A DNA stretch of 64,000 nt. Source: Kaistella flava (ex Peng et al. 2021). GTDB taxonomy: Bacteria; Bacteroidota; Bacteroidia; Flavobacteriales; Weeksellaceae. Made by a program: the position numbers and the translations under genes. The stretch covers positions 3,596,001 to 3,660,000 of the forward strand of contig NZ_CP040442.1 in assembly GCF_015191005.1 (NCBI RefSeq), read 5' to 3'. The notes below the pieces were generated by a model. The model was not told the DNA's origin. It saw nothing but the letters and a program-made list of their open reading frames with translations, and did no database searches. Shown piece after piece: positions 8,379 to 17,440 of the stretch (the first letter of the stretch is position 1; each line of letters starts with the position of its first letter).

Positions 8379-9608
8379 TTAAGGCGCAAACTCTTTCGGT
8401 TCCTCAAATTTTTCTCCGGATATTTTCGTGACAAACATTGCAGCAACCGTATCTCCGGTTGAGTTAAGAACTGTTGCTAAAGGATCAACTAAAGTTCCGA
8501 TGATCATTACCGCGGGAATCGCTTCCACAGGTAATTGATAAACCGAGATCATCAACATTTCTCCGATATAGCCACCATTAGGAATTCCTCCTGCGACGAT
8601 ACTCACAAAAATTGTGATTCCTAAGGCTAAAAGTAAATTCATTGGATCGAAAAAATCTTTTCCAATAATTAGAAATGCAACGTAAATTTTAATGATAGAA
8701 GACATGGAGGAGCCGTTTTTGTGCAGCGTACTTCCGATTGGAATCACGATGTTGGCAATAGAATCGGGTATTCCGATTTTTGCGGCTGCCTGTAAATTTG
8801 CCGGCATTGTAGCAAAACTGCTGCACGTTGAAATTGCTGTTAAACTCGGATAAATATTGTTCGTCCAGAATTGTCGAACTCCTGTTTTACCTTTTGCTGC
8901 AAATGCATAAATCGTAAAGAAAACGAAGAAATAAACAATACCTGACGTATAATATAAGCCGAGCGGCTTTGCATAAAATCCAAAAAGTTGAGGCCCGATT
9001 GTGGCGACTTGAAAAGCAAAATACGCACCTAAACCAATGGGCGCCACTTTCATCACAAGAAGTAGAAGTTCTTTCATAACTTCGTAACCCGAAGCTAAAA
9101 AAGTTCGGAAAACTTCTCCCGCTTCTCCCGCTTTTCTGGCTGCTGTACCTGTTAAAAATGCAAAGATCAACAAAGCCAGCATATTTTTTCTGGAAAATAA
9201 TTCAGCAAATTCACCCACGGTAAAAAAGCTTACGATTCGGTCGCCCCAAGTATCGTTTCCGGAATTTTCGATCATCTCTTTGGAAGTTGAAGGCAAAGCT
9301 TCGGTCGGAAAAAAGTAAACCACAGCGATGGTAAAAAGTGCCGCAATGATGATAAAGAGTAAAAAGGTGAAAATCATAGAGGAAATAATCTTTCCGAATT
9401 TTCCGCCTTTTTCGACGCTTGCAATAGAATTTGCAACGGCAAAATAAATAAGAGGAACTACGCTTACGAAAAGTAAATTCAGAAAAATGTCTCCAAGCGG
9501 TTTCAGATAACTGACAAAATTGGGAAAAAATATTCCAATAAGACTTCCGACCATAATTCCACCTAAGAGTAAAATAATACCGGAATAGTTTTTCATAATG
9601 TCCTTCAT
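8379..9608 (-). CDS. Dicarboxylate/amino acid:cation symporter (DAACS)
   Basis: This 409-residue polytopic membrane protein has about eight transmembrane segments plus the two re-entrant hairpins expected of the glutamate-transporter (GltPh/DctA) fold. The family marks are visible: the serine-rich hairpin STCSSFATMPANL in HP1 and NSTGDTVAAMFVTK near the C-terminus. It should import acidic amino acids or C4-dicarboxylates with sodium or protons. Substrate choice cannot be fixed from the sequence. It stands alone in its transcript, convergent with the aminopeptidase gene. A second possible Met four codons in (9596) would barely change the product. Confidence 0.92.
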   Translation of the reverse strand: MKDIMKNYSGIILLLGGIMVGSLIGIFFPNFVSYLKPLGDIFLNLLFVSVVPLIYFAVANSIASVEKGGKFGKIISSMIFTFLLFIIIAALFTIAVVYFFPTEALPSTSKEMIENSGNDTWGDRIVSFFTVGEFAELFSRKNMLALLIFAFLTGTAARKAGEAGEVFRTFLASGYEVMKELLLLVMKVAPIGLGAYFAFQVATIGPQLFGFYAKPLGLYYTSGIVYFFVFFTIYAFAAKGKTGVRQFWTNNIYPSLTAISTCSSFATMPANLQAAAKIGIPDSIANIVIPIGSTLHKNGSSMSSIIKIYVAFLIIGKDFFDPMNLLLALGITIFVSIVAGGIPNGGYIGEMLMISVYQLPVEAIPAVMIIGTLVDPLATVLNSTGDTVAAMFVTKISGEKFEEPKEFAP

Positions 9609-9684
9609 ATGTTATTGTTTTGTCAAAGATATAGGTAAATTTAAAAAATTACATTCTAAAATTGCATTGAAAATCATCGAACTT

Positions 9685-10341
9685 TTAAATCGTCCAGGAG
9701 TCGTTTATCACAGCAACGATGTAATATTGTCCTTCATATTTATCAAAAACAAAACGTAAAGAATTCCAGTCCATTTCACCATATTCTTCCGAACCTGGAA
9801 GATAGTTTTCTGTAAAATCTAAAGTTGGGTAAATTTCTCTCAAGTTATTTAATGAATTGCCGCTTCCTTTAAATGAATTCAAATGATATTCACCTTGCAT
9901 AAAATCTTTTCTAAAAACCCATTCCTGTAAATAATCTCTAATAGGAAGAACGAGTTTGTCAGCGGTTCCATCCTTTTCGCCCCACGTGAATTTAACATTA
10001 GTAGGTATGAATTTGATGAATTCTTCTTTGGTGAAATGTTTGTCTTCCTTCAAATCTAAGTGAGCATACATCGAAAACGTAATTCCTTTTTCGGGATGAA
10101 TGTAATTTGAAAACTTCATAAAATCTTTTGACTTTAAGGTTGACAAGATTTCATTATTCAAAGTTCTTAAAGTTTCGTCTTTACTTAAATTTTTAGTTTC
10201 TAAATTTTGATTGGTTTTCGATAAGGAATCACCAGGATTTATCACCGCGGAATCCTGACTGGAAATTACAGAAGAAATCTTGCTTTCTTTGGTGCAATAA
10301 ATCAATGATAAAAGTGCTAAAATGTAAATGTAGTTTTTCAT
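9685..10341 (-). CDS. Lipoprotein of unknown function
   Basis: I do not recognise a named family. The product (about 218 residues from the ATG at 10341) starts with a lipoprotein signal (MKNYIYILALLSLIYC), then a Ser/Asn/Lys-rich linker, then a domain with many aromatic residues ending in KYEGQYYIVAVINDSWTI. That ending resembles small NTF2-like or DUF-type periplasmic domains found in Bacteroidota lipoproteins. An alternative start 15 bases upstream exists. The gene is single, divergent from cbpA, with 161 bases between the starts. Confidence 0.7.
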   Translation of the reverse strand: MKNYIYILALLSLIYCTKESKISSVISSQDSAVINPGDSLSKTNQNLETKNLSKDETLRTLNNEILSTLKSKDFMKFSNYIHPEKGITFSMYAHLDLKEDKHFTKEEFIKFIPTNVKFTWGEKDGTADKLVLPIRDYLQEWVFRKDFMQGEYHLNSFKGSGNSLNNLREIYPTLDFTENYLPGSEEYGEMDWNSLRFVFDKYEGQYYIVAVINDSWTI

Positions 10342-10478
10342 AATATTCATTATCAAATTAGAGATAACTTCTGTTTTCTGTTACTGATAGTTGTGGGTAA
10401 ATTAGTTTTCATTAAATTTAAGTAAATATAAATAGAAGATTTAACAGAACTTTAGAACGTCATTCGCTTTAGTTTTTT

Positions 10479-10486
10479 TAAATTTG
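10479..10486 (+). promoter_or_regulatory. Candidate -7 element for cbpA
   Basis: TAAATTTG matches TAnnTTTG and sits 16 bases before the cbpA ATG. No TTG occurs at the normal upstream spacing. Confidence 0.4.
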
Positions 10487-10502
10487 AGTAAATCATTTTT
10501 CT

Positions 10503-11426
10503 ATGGCATATATCGATTATTACAAAGTTTTAGGCATTGATAAAAAAGCGACTGCCGACGAAATAAAAAAAGCCTACCGGAAATTAGCCCGGAAGTATCA
10601 TCCTGATGTGAATCCTGGCGATAAAGAGTCAGAGCGAAAATTCAAAGAACTTAATGAAGCGAATGAAGTATTGAGTAACCCTGCCAATAGAACCAAGTAC
10701 GACCAATACGGTGAAAACTGGAAACATGGTGAACAATATGAACAGGCTCAACAACATCAACGTTCTCAACAAAGCCGCCAGGGTAGAGGATATGGTGGAT
10801 TTTCTGAAGCCGATTTTGGTGAAGGAGCCGATTTTTCTGATTTTTTCCAAAGTATGTTTGGTGGTGGAGGTGGCGGTTTTTCAAGTGGTTCCAGAGGAAG
10901 TGCGTCTGGGAAATTTAAAGGTCAGGATGTAGAAGCGACTTTGAGTTTGGAATTACGTGATGCTGCGAAAACCCACCAGCAGACTTTTGATATCAATGGT
11001 AAAAAAGTAAGAATTACAATTCCAGCTGGAGTTTCTAATGGACAAAAGATTAAACTCAAAGGTCACGGAAATCCCGGTCATAATGGAGGACCGAACGGAG
11101 ATTTGTTCATTACTTTTAATATTGAAGAAGATCATCAGTTTAAAAGAATGGGCAATGATTTGAGTTCAGATCTTGAAATTGATTTATATACTGCTATTCT
11201 TGGTGGTGAAACTTTAGTGAAAACACTTGATGGAACGGTTAATTTAAAAGTAAAACCAGAAACGCAAAACGGAACTAAGGTTAAATTAAAAGGCAAAGGT
11301 TTTCCGGTCTATAAAAGAGAAGGTGAGTTTGGGGATTTGTATGTCACTTACATTGTAAAAATGCCAACGAGCTTAACTGATCAGGAAAAAGAGTTATTTC
11401 TTCAACTTAAAAATTTAGCAAAATGA
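10503..11426 (+). CDS. cbpA: Class II J-domain co-chaperone (CbpA-like DnaJ)
   Basis: The 307-residue protein has an N-terminal J domain (residues 3-68) with the invariant HPD in YHPDVNPGD, then a Gln-rich and Gly/Phe-rich linker (about 75-135), then two C-terminal beta domains that bind clients. There are no CXXCXGXG zinc-finger repeats, which separates it from true DnaJ and places it with CbpA. It should stimulate DnaK ATPase activity. The next gene, overlapping by 4 bases (ATGA), encodes the modulator CbpM, which strongly supports the CbpA identity. Confidence 0.93.
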   Translation: MAYIDYYKVLGIDKKATADEIKKAYRKLARKYHPDVNPGDKESERKFKELNEANEVLSNPANRTKYDQYGENWKHGEQYEQAQQHQRSQQSRQGRGYGGFSEADFGEGADFSDFFQSMFGGGGGGFSSGSRGSASGKFKGQDVEATLSLELRDAAKTHQQTFDINGKKVRITIPAGVSNGQKIKLKGHGNPGHNGGPNGDLFITFNIEEDHQFKRMGNDLSSDLEIDLYTAILGGETLVKTLDGTVNLKVKPETQNGTKVKLKGKGFPVYKREGEFGDLYVTYIVKMPTSLTDQEKELFLQLKNLAK

Positions 11427-11695
11427 GCGAAAGAATATCACGAGAAGAATTAGTGAGAATCTACAATGTTGAGATTACGTTCTTCGACTCTTTAGAAGAG
11501 GCAGGTCTGCTCACCACCGAAACAGAAGACGACATCAAATATTTGCAATATGATGATTTATCTGCTTTTGAGAAATTTACCAATTGGTATTATGATTTAG
11601 AAGTGAATCTGGCGGGATTGGAAGTTATCAATCATCTATTGAGCCAGATTGAAAAAATGAGGCGTGAAAATGAAAGGATTTCAAAGTTGATCTAA
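11423..11695 (+). CDS. cbpM: Chaperone modulator CbpM
   Basis: This is a 90-residue helical protein of the MerR-like CbpM fold ([25 protein letters not shown] at the start, a C-terminal coiled helix ending [12 protein letters not shown]). CbpM binds the J domain of CbpA and blocks its use by DnaK. Start and stop overlap with cbpA shows translational coupling and a roughly fixed ratio of the two proteins. Length fits the family (about 90-100). Confidence 0.88.
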   Translation: MSERISREELVRIYNVEITFFDSLEEAGLLTTETEDDIKYLQYDDLSAFEKFTNWYYDLEVNLAGLEVINHLLSQIEKMRRENERISKLI

Positions 11696-11718
11696 TATTC
11701 AAATCTCTTTATCTAAAG

Positions 11719-11766
11719 TATTTAGTTATTATTAAATAAACCGCCTCGAAATGAGACGGTTTTTTT
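11719..11766 (+). terminator. Terminator of the cbpA-cbpM operon, with a duplicated upstream block
   Basis: The hairpin (AAACCGCCTC / GAGACGGTTT, one mismatch) is followed by seven T. The 15 bases before it, TATTTAGTTATTATT, recur at 14199 before a nearly identical hairpin, so the same module stands on both sides of the next gene. The remaining 227 bases up to that gene are AT-rich with no coding frame I can support. Confidence 0.85.
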
Positions 11767-11993
11767 GATTAATAGAAATTTCATGTTGAAAAGGTTTGTT
11801 AAGAAAATGTAATTTATTTTTTTTAATTCTCCCTTTATCGCAAAGTTATAAATGGTGGCATCATTGTGATTACAATTGGCTTTTCCGAATATCTTAAGGG
11901 ATTTTAAGAAACTTTAAGAATGTTTTATAAAATTGTTTTTTTATTTGAATTAAATTCATTTAATTTGTGGGACATATAAAAAAAATAATTTAC

Positions 11994-14198
11994 ATGAAAA
12001 AACTTTTACTAGCGTGCTTTATGGCACTAGGAATTGGTGCGAGTGCACAATTCAATTACACGGCAGATCCGGGTACAAATGCAGCTGCCATTCCTTTTGC
12101 GGTGGTTGCTACTCCTGTTACAGCGGCTTGTATTGGTAACGGTGCTTCTCAAGCAGCGTCTGCTACGAATACACAAGTAGGTATTGGTATTAACTTGGGT
12201 ATGATTGGTCAAACCAATAATGGACAGGCTGCAACAGTTTCTGTTTCCTACAAAAAAGCAGGTACTGGTACAGGTACACTGATTCTGACATTGTTTGATA
12301 CTGAGCCAGGTGGTACTACCTGGAATATTACAGAGCTTGCTTCAGTTGCTATACCTGCAGCTACTATAACGACTTGTCAAACACTTACAGCGACAATTCC
12401 TTCAGGTGTTCTGAAAACTGACGGCTCAAGAGATTATGCTTATGGGTATTTCTTTGCAAGAACTGCGGGTAATTCTACCCTTACAACTGCCGACTATGTA
12501 ATTCTGCAGGATGTTGTAACTACTGCACCGGCTTGTACTACAATTACTGCGCCTGTAAATGGTTCTACTATTGGATCGGGGGCGCTCAATATTATGTGGA
12601 ATGCAGCACCTACAGCGACTGGTTACAAATTGACTGTTGGTACAACTGCTGGAGGTTCAGATGTATTTAATGGTACTATAACAGGTGGTGTTACCAATCA
12701 GTTTGTTCCTGTAAGTAAAAACGCAACTTATTATGCTAAAGTAGTTCCTACTAATGCTAATGGAAATGCTACAGGTTGTACAGAAATCACTTTCAATACA
12801 GATAATACTGTTTCTTATTGCGCAGTAGATGTAAACACTCTTAATCCTAGTTATGAAAGAATTTCTAACGTTAAATTTGCTAATATCAATAATCCTTCGA
12901 CTGCTGTAGTAGCATATGAAGATTTTACAGCGATTGTAGCAAATGTCGTAAAAACTAAAACTTATCAAATGATCGCTACGATCTCTGGTTTTGATAACGA
13001 TAAAACTAGTGTGTGGATTGATTATAACCAAGATGGTGATTTTACGACAGATGAAAGAGTTGATCTTTCTGCTGCTGCTGCTGCTACAGGGAATATTACA
13101 ATTCCAACTACCGCACTTTTGGGTAATACTAGAATGAGAATTAGAACCAATTTCTCTGTCTTTCCTGCTCCTTGTGGAACTACAGAATATGGTCAGGTTG
13201 AAGATTATACAGTTAATATTGTTGATCTTGCTTTACCAAGTTGTGTAACCGTTACAGCAACACCGCTTCAAGCGCCAACTACAACCCTTACTTGGGCTGC
13301 AGATACGATGGCGACAGAATATAAAGTTTATGTAGGAACTACTTCTGGTGGTACAGATATTGCTAATGGCACTTCTGTTACTACAACTAGTTTTGCTGTA
13401 AATGGCCTTAGTAAAAACACGACGTACTTTGCGAAAGTTGTTTCATCGAATAGTTTAGGAGATGCTACAGGATGTACTGAAATTTCATTTACTACTCCTG
13501 CAGACTGGACTTATTGCGCAGCAACACATACTACTGTTGGTGCAGATAGAATTGCGAAAGTAGTAATGGCAGATATTGATAACTCGAGTACAGTTACAAC
13601 CATTCCAGGTGGTTATGAAGACTTTACTGCTGTTGTAGGAAGTGTTGAAAAAGATGGGACTTATCCTGTGGCTATTACGGTTGCAAGTGGTAACGTTAAT
13701 GACAAAGTGAAAGTTTGGATCGATTATAACCAAAATGGGATCTTCGATGATAACGAGATGACCTTATTAACTTACGTATCTACTACTTCAACAACTGGAA
13801 ATATTACAATTCCTTCAGATGCGAAATATGGAAATACTCGTATGAGAATCAGATTAGCAAGACAAGCAAGTGCAACTGCGGTTGTAGCTTGTGGTAATAT
13901 TGCTGCTCAAGGAAGAACACAGGATTATACAATTAAAGTACTAGAACCTACTGCAGCAACTTCGTCTGTAACTAAATCTGCTACTTCCGTTTATCCTAAC
14001 CCATTCCAAGATGTATTGAAAATCTCTGATGTAAAAGGAGTTAAATCAATCTCTGTAAGTGATGTTTCAGGAAGACAGGTTAAAAACATGAAACCTGCTG
14101 CAGAACTTAACCTTTCAGACTTAAAAACTGGAATGTATATCGTTACCCTTAACATGGAAGACGGAACAGTTAAATCGTTCAAAACAATCAAAAAATAA
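11994..14198 (+). CDS. T9SS-exported GEVED-domain surface protein
   Basis: The 734-residue protein starts with a signal peptide (MKKLLLACFMALGIGASAQ). Two similar modules each combine a fibronectin-III-like segment (NGLSKNTTYFAKV style, ending GDATGCTEI) with a GEVED domain, whose marker VWIDYNQDGDF / VWIDYNQNGIF appears twice. The C-terminal 70 residues form a type A T9SS sorting domain (YPNPFQDVLKI ... LKTGMYIVTL ... KTIKK). It should cross the outer membrane by type IX secretion and be attached to the surface or released, probably as an adhesin or carbohydrate-binding protein. No catalytic domain is seen. The start at 11994 is chosen because it gives the signal peptide. Confidence 0.9.
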   Translation: MKKLLLACFMALGIGASAQFNYTADPGTNAAAIPFAVVATPVTAACIGNGASQAASATNTQVGIGINLGMIGQTNNGQAATVSVSYKKAGTGTGTLILTLFDTEPGGTTWNITELASVAIPAATITTCQTLTATIPSGVLKTDGSRDYAYGYFFARTAGNSTLTTADYVILQDVVTTAPACTTITAPVNGSTIGSGALNIMWNAAPTATGYKLTVGTTAGGSDVFNGTITGGVTNQFVPVSKNATYYAKVVPTNANGNATGCTEITFNTDNTVSYCAVDVNTLNPSYERISNVKFANINNPSTAVVAYEDFTAIVANVVKTKTYQMIATISGFDNDKTSVWIDYNQDGDFTTDERVDLSAAAAATGNITIPTTALLGNTRMRIRTNFSVFPAPCGTTEYGQVEDYTVNIVDLALPSCVTVTATPLQAPTTTLTWAADTMATEYKVYVGTTSGGTDIANGTSVTTTSFAVNGLSKNTTYFAKVVSSNSLGDATGCTEISFTTPADWTYCAATHTTVGADRIAKVVMADIDNSSTVTTIPGGYEDFTAVVGSVEKDGTYPVAITVASGNVNDKVKVWIDYNQNGIFDDNEMTLLTYVSTTSTTGNITIPSDAKYGNTRMRIRLARQASATAVVACGNIAAQGRTQDYTIKVLEPTAATSSVTKSATSVYPNPFQDVLKISDVKGVKSISVSDVSGRQVKNMKPAAELNLSDLKTGMYIVTLNMEDGTVKSFKTIKK

Positions 14199-14248
14199 TA
14201 TTTAGTTATTATTTAAATAGGAACCGCCTCAATTAGAGGCGGTTTTTT
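14199..14248 (+). terminator. Terminator of the GEVED gene, second copy of the module
   Basis: TATTTAGTTATTATT begins directly after the stop codon and is followed by a 9-bp perfect stem (AACCGCCTC / GAGGCGGTT, 5-base loop) and six T. The whole arrangement repeats that at 11719-11766. Confidence 0.9.
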
Positions 14249-14343
14249 ATGTTTTCTTTCAGAGTTTAAAGTGGTTTGTTCGAGGTTTTGTAGTTAGCGA
14301 TTAAAATTAATTAAAAATATTTTTAAATTTTTACTACTTTGTA

Positions 14344-14375
14344 TTGCATAATACTAAATTAATTATATATCTTTG
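14344..14375 (+). promoter_or_regulatory. Promoter of the padR-pspC operon
   Basis: TTG at 14344-14346 and TATCTTTG at 14368-14375 are 21 bases apart, within the Bacteroidota range. A transcript would start near 14382, giving a leader of about 80 bases before padR. Confidence 0.65.
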
Positions 14376-14462
14376 CATAGTAAGATTGGTTAAGGATAAT
14401 TTATTTTTGATTTAATGAAATCTTGCTTGTTAACAATTGAACTAATTAATAGCCCATAAATA

Positions 14463-14834
14463 ATGAACACAGAAAACACCAAAGCGCAAATGCGAAAAGG
14501 AATTCTGGAATTCTGTATTTTAAGTTTAATTAATGAAAAGGAAATGTATGTTTCCGATCTCATTGATGAATTGAAAAAAGGAAAACTAGATGTGGTGGAA
14601 GGAACACTCTATCCGCTCCTTACCCGATTGAAAAACGGAGAATTTCTTTCCTACCGATGGGAAGAGTCTACCGGAGGACCGCCCCGAAAATATTATCAGT
14701 TGACCGAGAAAGGAAAATTATTCCTCGCCGAACTGCTTAATACCTGGAATGAACTAACAGATTCCGTTAACCAAATAACTAAAAACAATAACCCAACGAA
14801 CGCTCCTGAAAACTCGTTCGAACCAAATAACTAA
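14463..14834 (+). CDS. PadR family transcriptional regulator
   Basis: The 123-residue protein is a winged-helix repressor of the PadR group. The pattern GILEFCILSLINEKEMYVSDLI, then EGTLYPLLTRLKNGEFLSYRW, GGPPRKYYQLTEKG is diagnostic. The C-terminal helix is short, so it is PadR subfamily 2-like. It lies 4 bases before a PspC/HAAS membrane protein gene, an arrangement in which PadR commonly controls its own operon in response to envelope stress. The tail (NNNPTNAPENSFEPNN) looks disordered. Confidence 0.92.
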   Translation: MNTENTKAQMRKGILEFCILSLINEKEMYVSDLIDELKKGKLDVVEGTLYPLLTRLKNGEFLSYRWEESTGGPPRKYYQLTEKGKLFLAELLNTWNELTDSVNQITKNNNPTNAPENSFEPNN

Positions 14835-14838
14835 AACG

Positions 14839-16530
14839 ATGAATAAGACACTCTCAATAGGACTTGCCGGTTTCTCTTTCACCATAGAGGAACATGCCTA
14901 CATCAAACTCAGCGACTATCTTGCCGCGCTTAGAAGTTCTTTGGATGTTACCGAAGCAGATGAAGTGATGCATGATATCGAAATTAGAATGGTCGAAATA
15001 TTTAAGGATGCACTCGGAAAGCGTGAAGTTATTAATGACCTTGACGTAGAAAGAGTAATTGCTCAAATTGGTTCTCCAGAAAAAATTGAAGAACAGGAAG
15101 AAGCTTATTTCTCGGAAAAAACTTCTAACGGTAAAAAGGAACAAAGATCTTCCGCGAATTTTAACGGACAAAAACAATTGTTCCGTGATCCTGAACATGC
15201 GAAAATTGCCGGAGTATGTGCAGGTTTAGCACATTATGTCGGAATGGATATCACCGCAATGCGCGCAATTTGGTTAGGGATAGCAATTATCGGAATGTTT
15301 ACTGCAATCTCTACAATTATTGTTGTTTTAATTTACATCATTCTTTGGATTGTATTACCCAGAGCTGAAACAGCAGCTGATTTTTTAAAAATGAAAGGGA
15401 AACCGATGAACTTCGATAACCTTAAGGAAGAATCGACTAAGATTGTCCAGTTCGCTAATGAATCTACCCAGAAAGTAGGAGAGCTTTACAACGAAAATAA
15501 ACCTTACATCAACAAGGCGGGGAATGGACTTTGGGCAGTGATAAGATATTTTCTAGGAGTAATATTGGCAATGATTGGCCTTAGTCTTTTAGTCGGATCG
15601 TTTGGTATTTTAGGGTATGGTTTAACTGGAGCCAGCAATATCAATTTTTTCACTAATTTAGGATTTTATTTACAAGACAGTAATCTTGGATTTGTGGTAA
15701 TTGCGTTATCATTTCTAACCACTTTTATTCCAGGATTAATTTTCACTTATCTGGCCATAAAATTATTTTCGCCTAAAACGCGATTTAATAATACGGGATA
15801 TGTCATTGGCGCATTAGTTTTACTCTGGATCGGATTGGTTGCTGCAACTGGCTTTACCGCCATTAAAGTTAAGAGCCAATACAGTGGAATCAACGATGAT
15901 ATCGAAAACATTGCCATCAATACCACTTCCGATTCCATTTTAATTGATGTGAAAAAAGTAGTTATTCCACAAAATTTTAAATCATATTGGGACGATGTGT
16001 ATTCTGATGGAAAAGTTATTTACAAACAGGATTATCCGAGAATTGATGTAACCAGAAAAGATGTGAAAGCGCCGTATCTTGAAATTAAAAAAAGAGCGGA
16101 CGGTTATAATTTACCTTTAAGAGTAACAGTTCCGTTGGAAATCATTGATAATAAAATTACGCTTCCGAATTACTTCTCTTATCCTTATAATGATCGTTTC
16201 CGGGATTACCGAGTAGATTACGAACTGATTATTCCGAAACATATGAAAGTGATTTCGTTGCATGATGAGCGTGGTTTCTCCGTAAATGATGACGAAAAGG
16301 ATGAACATCATGACGATAATAATAGCGATTCAGTATCAGTCAGCTCTGGAAATAATTCGATTATCGTTCCTTCTAATAATGCTGACTCTATTATTGTTAA
16401 TGGTAAAAAAGTCGGAAAGAAAGAGGCTCAGCTGATCATTAAAAAAATGAAAATTGATTCCGATGATATTGAAAATGTAGATATTTCGATCAGAAACGGA
16501 AAGAAAGAAATCTCTATTAAAACTAAATAA
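14839..16530 (+). CDS. PspC-domain membrane protein with HAAS-like N-terminus
   Basis: This is a 563-residue protein. Residues 1-90 resemble the HAAS/DUF1700 helical signalling domain that pairs with PadR regulators (ADEVMHDIEIRMVEIFKDAL ... IGSPEKIEEQ). A PspC domain follows (about 112-180; LFRDPEHAKIAGVCAGLAHYVG, then a transmembrane helix pair). Three further hydrophobic segments (about 228-345) lead to a C-terminal beta-rich region with Asp/Ser-rich linkers. It is presumably an inner-membrane stress sensor working with the PadR protein encoded 4 bases upstream. Exact targets are unknown. Confidence 0.88.
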   Translation: MNKTLSIGLAGFSFTIEEHAYIKLSDYLAALRSSLDVTEADEVMHDIEIRMVEIFKDALGKREVINDLDVERVIAQIGSPEKIEEQEEAYFSEKTSNGKKEQRSSANFNGQKQLFRDPEHAKIAGVCAGLAHYVGMDITAMRAIWLGIAIIGMFTAISTIIVVLIYIILWIVLPRAETAADFLKMKGKPMNFDNLKEESTKIVQFANESTQKVGELYNENKPYINKAGNGLWAVIRYFLGVILAMIGLSLLVGSFGILGYGLTGASNINFFTNLGFYLQDSNLGFVVIALSFLTTFIPGLIFTYLAIKLFSPKTRFNNTGYVIGALVLLWIGLVAATGFTAIKVKSQYSGINDDIENIAINTTSDSILIDVKKVVIPQNFKSYWDDVYSDGKVIYKQDYPRIDVTRKDVKAPYLEIKKRADGYNLPLRVTVPLEIIDNKITLPNYFSYPYNDRFRDYRVDYELIIPKHMKVISLHDERGFSVNDDEKDEHHDDNNSDSVSVSSGNNSIIVPSNNADSIIVNGKKVGKKEAQLIIKKMKIDSDDIENVDISIRNGKKEISIKTK

Positions 16531-16540
16531 TTGATAGGAT

Positions 16541-16583
16541 AAAGTTTGAAAACAGAGATTCTGTTTTTCAAATTCATAAACTT
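16541..16583 (+). terminator. Long imperfect hairpin after pspC, probable terminator
   Basis: TTTGAAAACAGA pairs with TCTGTTTTTCAAA (one bulged T) and outer AAAGTTT with AAACTTT. It starts 11 bases after the pspC stop and would separate that operon from the small gene downstream. Confidence 0.6.
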
Positions 16584-16630
16584 TAATAAAAATTAACACT
16601 CACAGAATTCTTTTTATAGATATTAATTCC

Positions 16631-16638
16631 TAATTTCG
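16631..16638 (+). promoter_or_regulatory. Weak candidate -7 element before the 21-residue peptide gene
   Basis: TAATTTCG differs from TAnnTTTG at one base and lies 49 bases before the small ATG. No -33 TTG is visible, so it is tentative. Confidence 0.3.
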
Positions 16639-16687
16639 TAGAGTTAATTTTAGCACTAAATAATTAACAGCCAATAAACACAATATT

Positions 16688-16753
16688 ATGGTACAGTTCG
16701 TTTTAGAAATAGCAATTAAGATAGTAGATTTCGTTAGTAATTTATTATTCTAA
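16688..16753 (+). CDS. 21-residue amphipathic peptide
   Basis: The small frame encodes MVQFVLEIAIKIVDFVSNLLF. Polar residues Q3, E7, K11, D14 and N18 recur every three or four positions and the rest are hydrophobic, so an alpha helix would be sharply amphipathic, like phenol-soluble-modulin or small membrane peptides. It lies alone in a 332-base gap between the pspC hairpin and a 13-bp perfect terminator placed 24 bases after its stop, which is what an independent short transcript would need. Function is unknown. Too short for a family assignment; translation is inferred from the layout. Confidence 0.5.
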   Translation: MVQFVLEIAIKIVDFVSNLLF

Positions 16754-16776
16754 GAATATTAATTCAATATCTTTGT

Positions 16777-16812
16777 AAAGTATAACCAATTGAGTTTGGT
16801 TATACTTTTTTG
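16777..16812 (+). terminator. Strong terminator after the small peptide gene
   Basis: A perfect 13-bp stem (AAAGTATAACCAA / TTGGTTATACTTT) with a 6-base loop is followed by T-rich sequence. It lies between the 21-codon frame and the acyltransferase gene. Being well separated from pspC, it implies a short transcript of its own. Confidence 0.88.
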
Positions 16813-16862
16813 TTTAAAACTCTTTTTAAAAATACTGGTTATTATACCAAATTTTCAATATT

Positions 16863-17429
16863 ATGAAGAAATTTCTAAGTAAATTAATACTCAAAATTAT
16901 CGGTTGGAAAGTAGTTCTGGAAGGCGATGTAAATAACCTGGACCGTTGTATTTTGGTCGTTGCGCCACATACTGCAAATTCAGAATATATGTTGGGAAAC
17001 CTGGCTTACTGGTCATTAGGAAAACCGTTGAAAGTCATTATTAAAGATCAGCATACCAAAGCGTGGTACGGCTTTTTAGTCAAAGCGATGGGCGGTGTAG
17101 GAATTGATCGTTCGCAGAAAAATCACTTGGTTAAATTTGTTGCAGATTTATTTGAAAAAGAAGATTTAAGCTTGGTAATTACGCCGGAAGGAACCAGAAG
17201 TTGGGTTCCGAAATGGAGAAAAGGTTTCTATCATATGGCTTTAGCTGCAAAAGTGCCAATCGTAATCGCATCTGGAGATTTTAAAGATAAAACGATTTAT
17301 TTGGGTAAAAAAATTTCTGTCGAAGATTTGCAAACCCGAACTTACGAAGATATCATGTCGGAATTGGAAGAGTATTATAAAAAAAGAACGCCCAAATTTC
17401 CGGAAAAGTGGAATCCGAAAATTTACTAA
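16863..17429 (+). CDS. PlsC-type lysophospholipid acyltransferase
   Basis: The 188-residue protein belongs to the 1-acyl-glycerol-phosphate acyltransferase superfamily. The acceptor-binding motif TPEGTRSW is intact. The catalytic motif normally HX4D reads HTANSE (HX4E) within VAPHTANSEYML, an unusual substitution. One hydrophobic segment near the N-terminus suggests membrane association. It probably acylates a lysophospholipid or aminolipid, and the substrate is unknown. The next gene begins 11 bases after the stop, so it probably leads a small operon with the thioesterase and isochorismate synthase genes. Confidence 0.85.
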   Translation: MKKFLSKLILKIIGWKVVLEGDVNNLDRCILVVAPHTANSEYMLGNLAYWSLGKPLKVIIKDQHTKAWYGFLVKAMGGVGIDRSQKNHLVKFVADLFEKEDLSLVITPEGTRSWVPKWRKGFYHMALAAKVPIVIASGDFKDKTIYLGKKISVEDLQTRTYEDIMSELEEYYKKRTPKFPEKWNPKIY

Positions 17430-17440
17430 CCCAAACTTTT

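Noticed and set aside
10629..10932. Several alternative frames over the Gly-rich part of cbpA
   Set aside because: They arise from the repetitive Gln/Gly-coding stretch; the J-domain frame is certain.
12657..13733. Minus-strand frames within the GEVED gene
   Set aside because: They mirror the Thr/Ala/Asn-rich codons of a secure secreted protein on the plus strand and show no family features.
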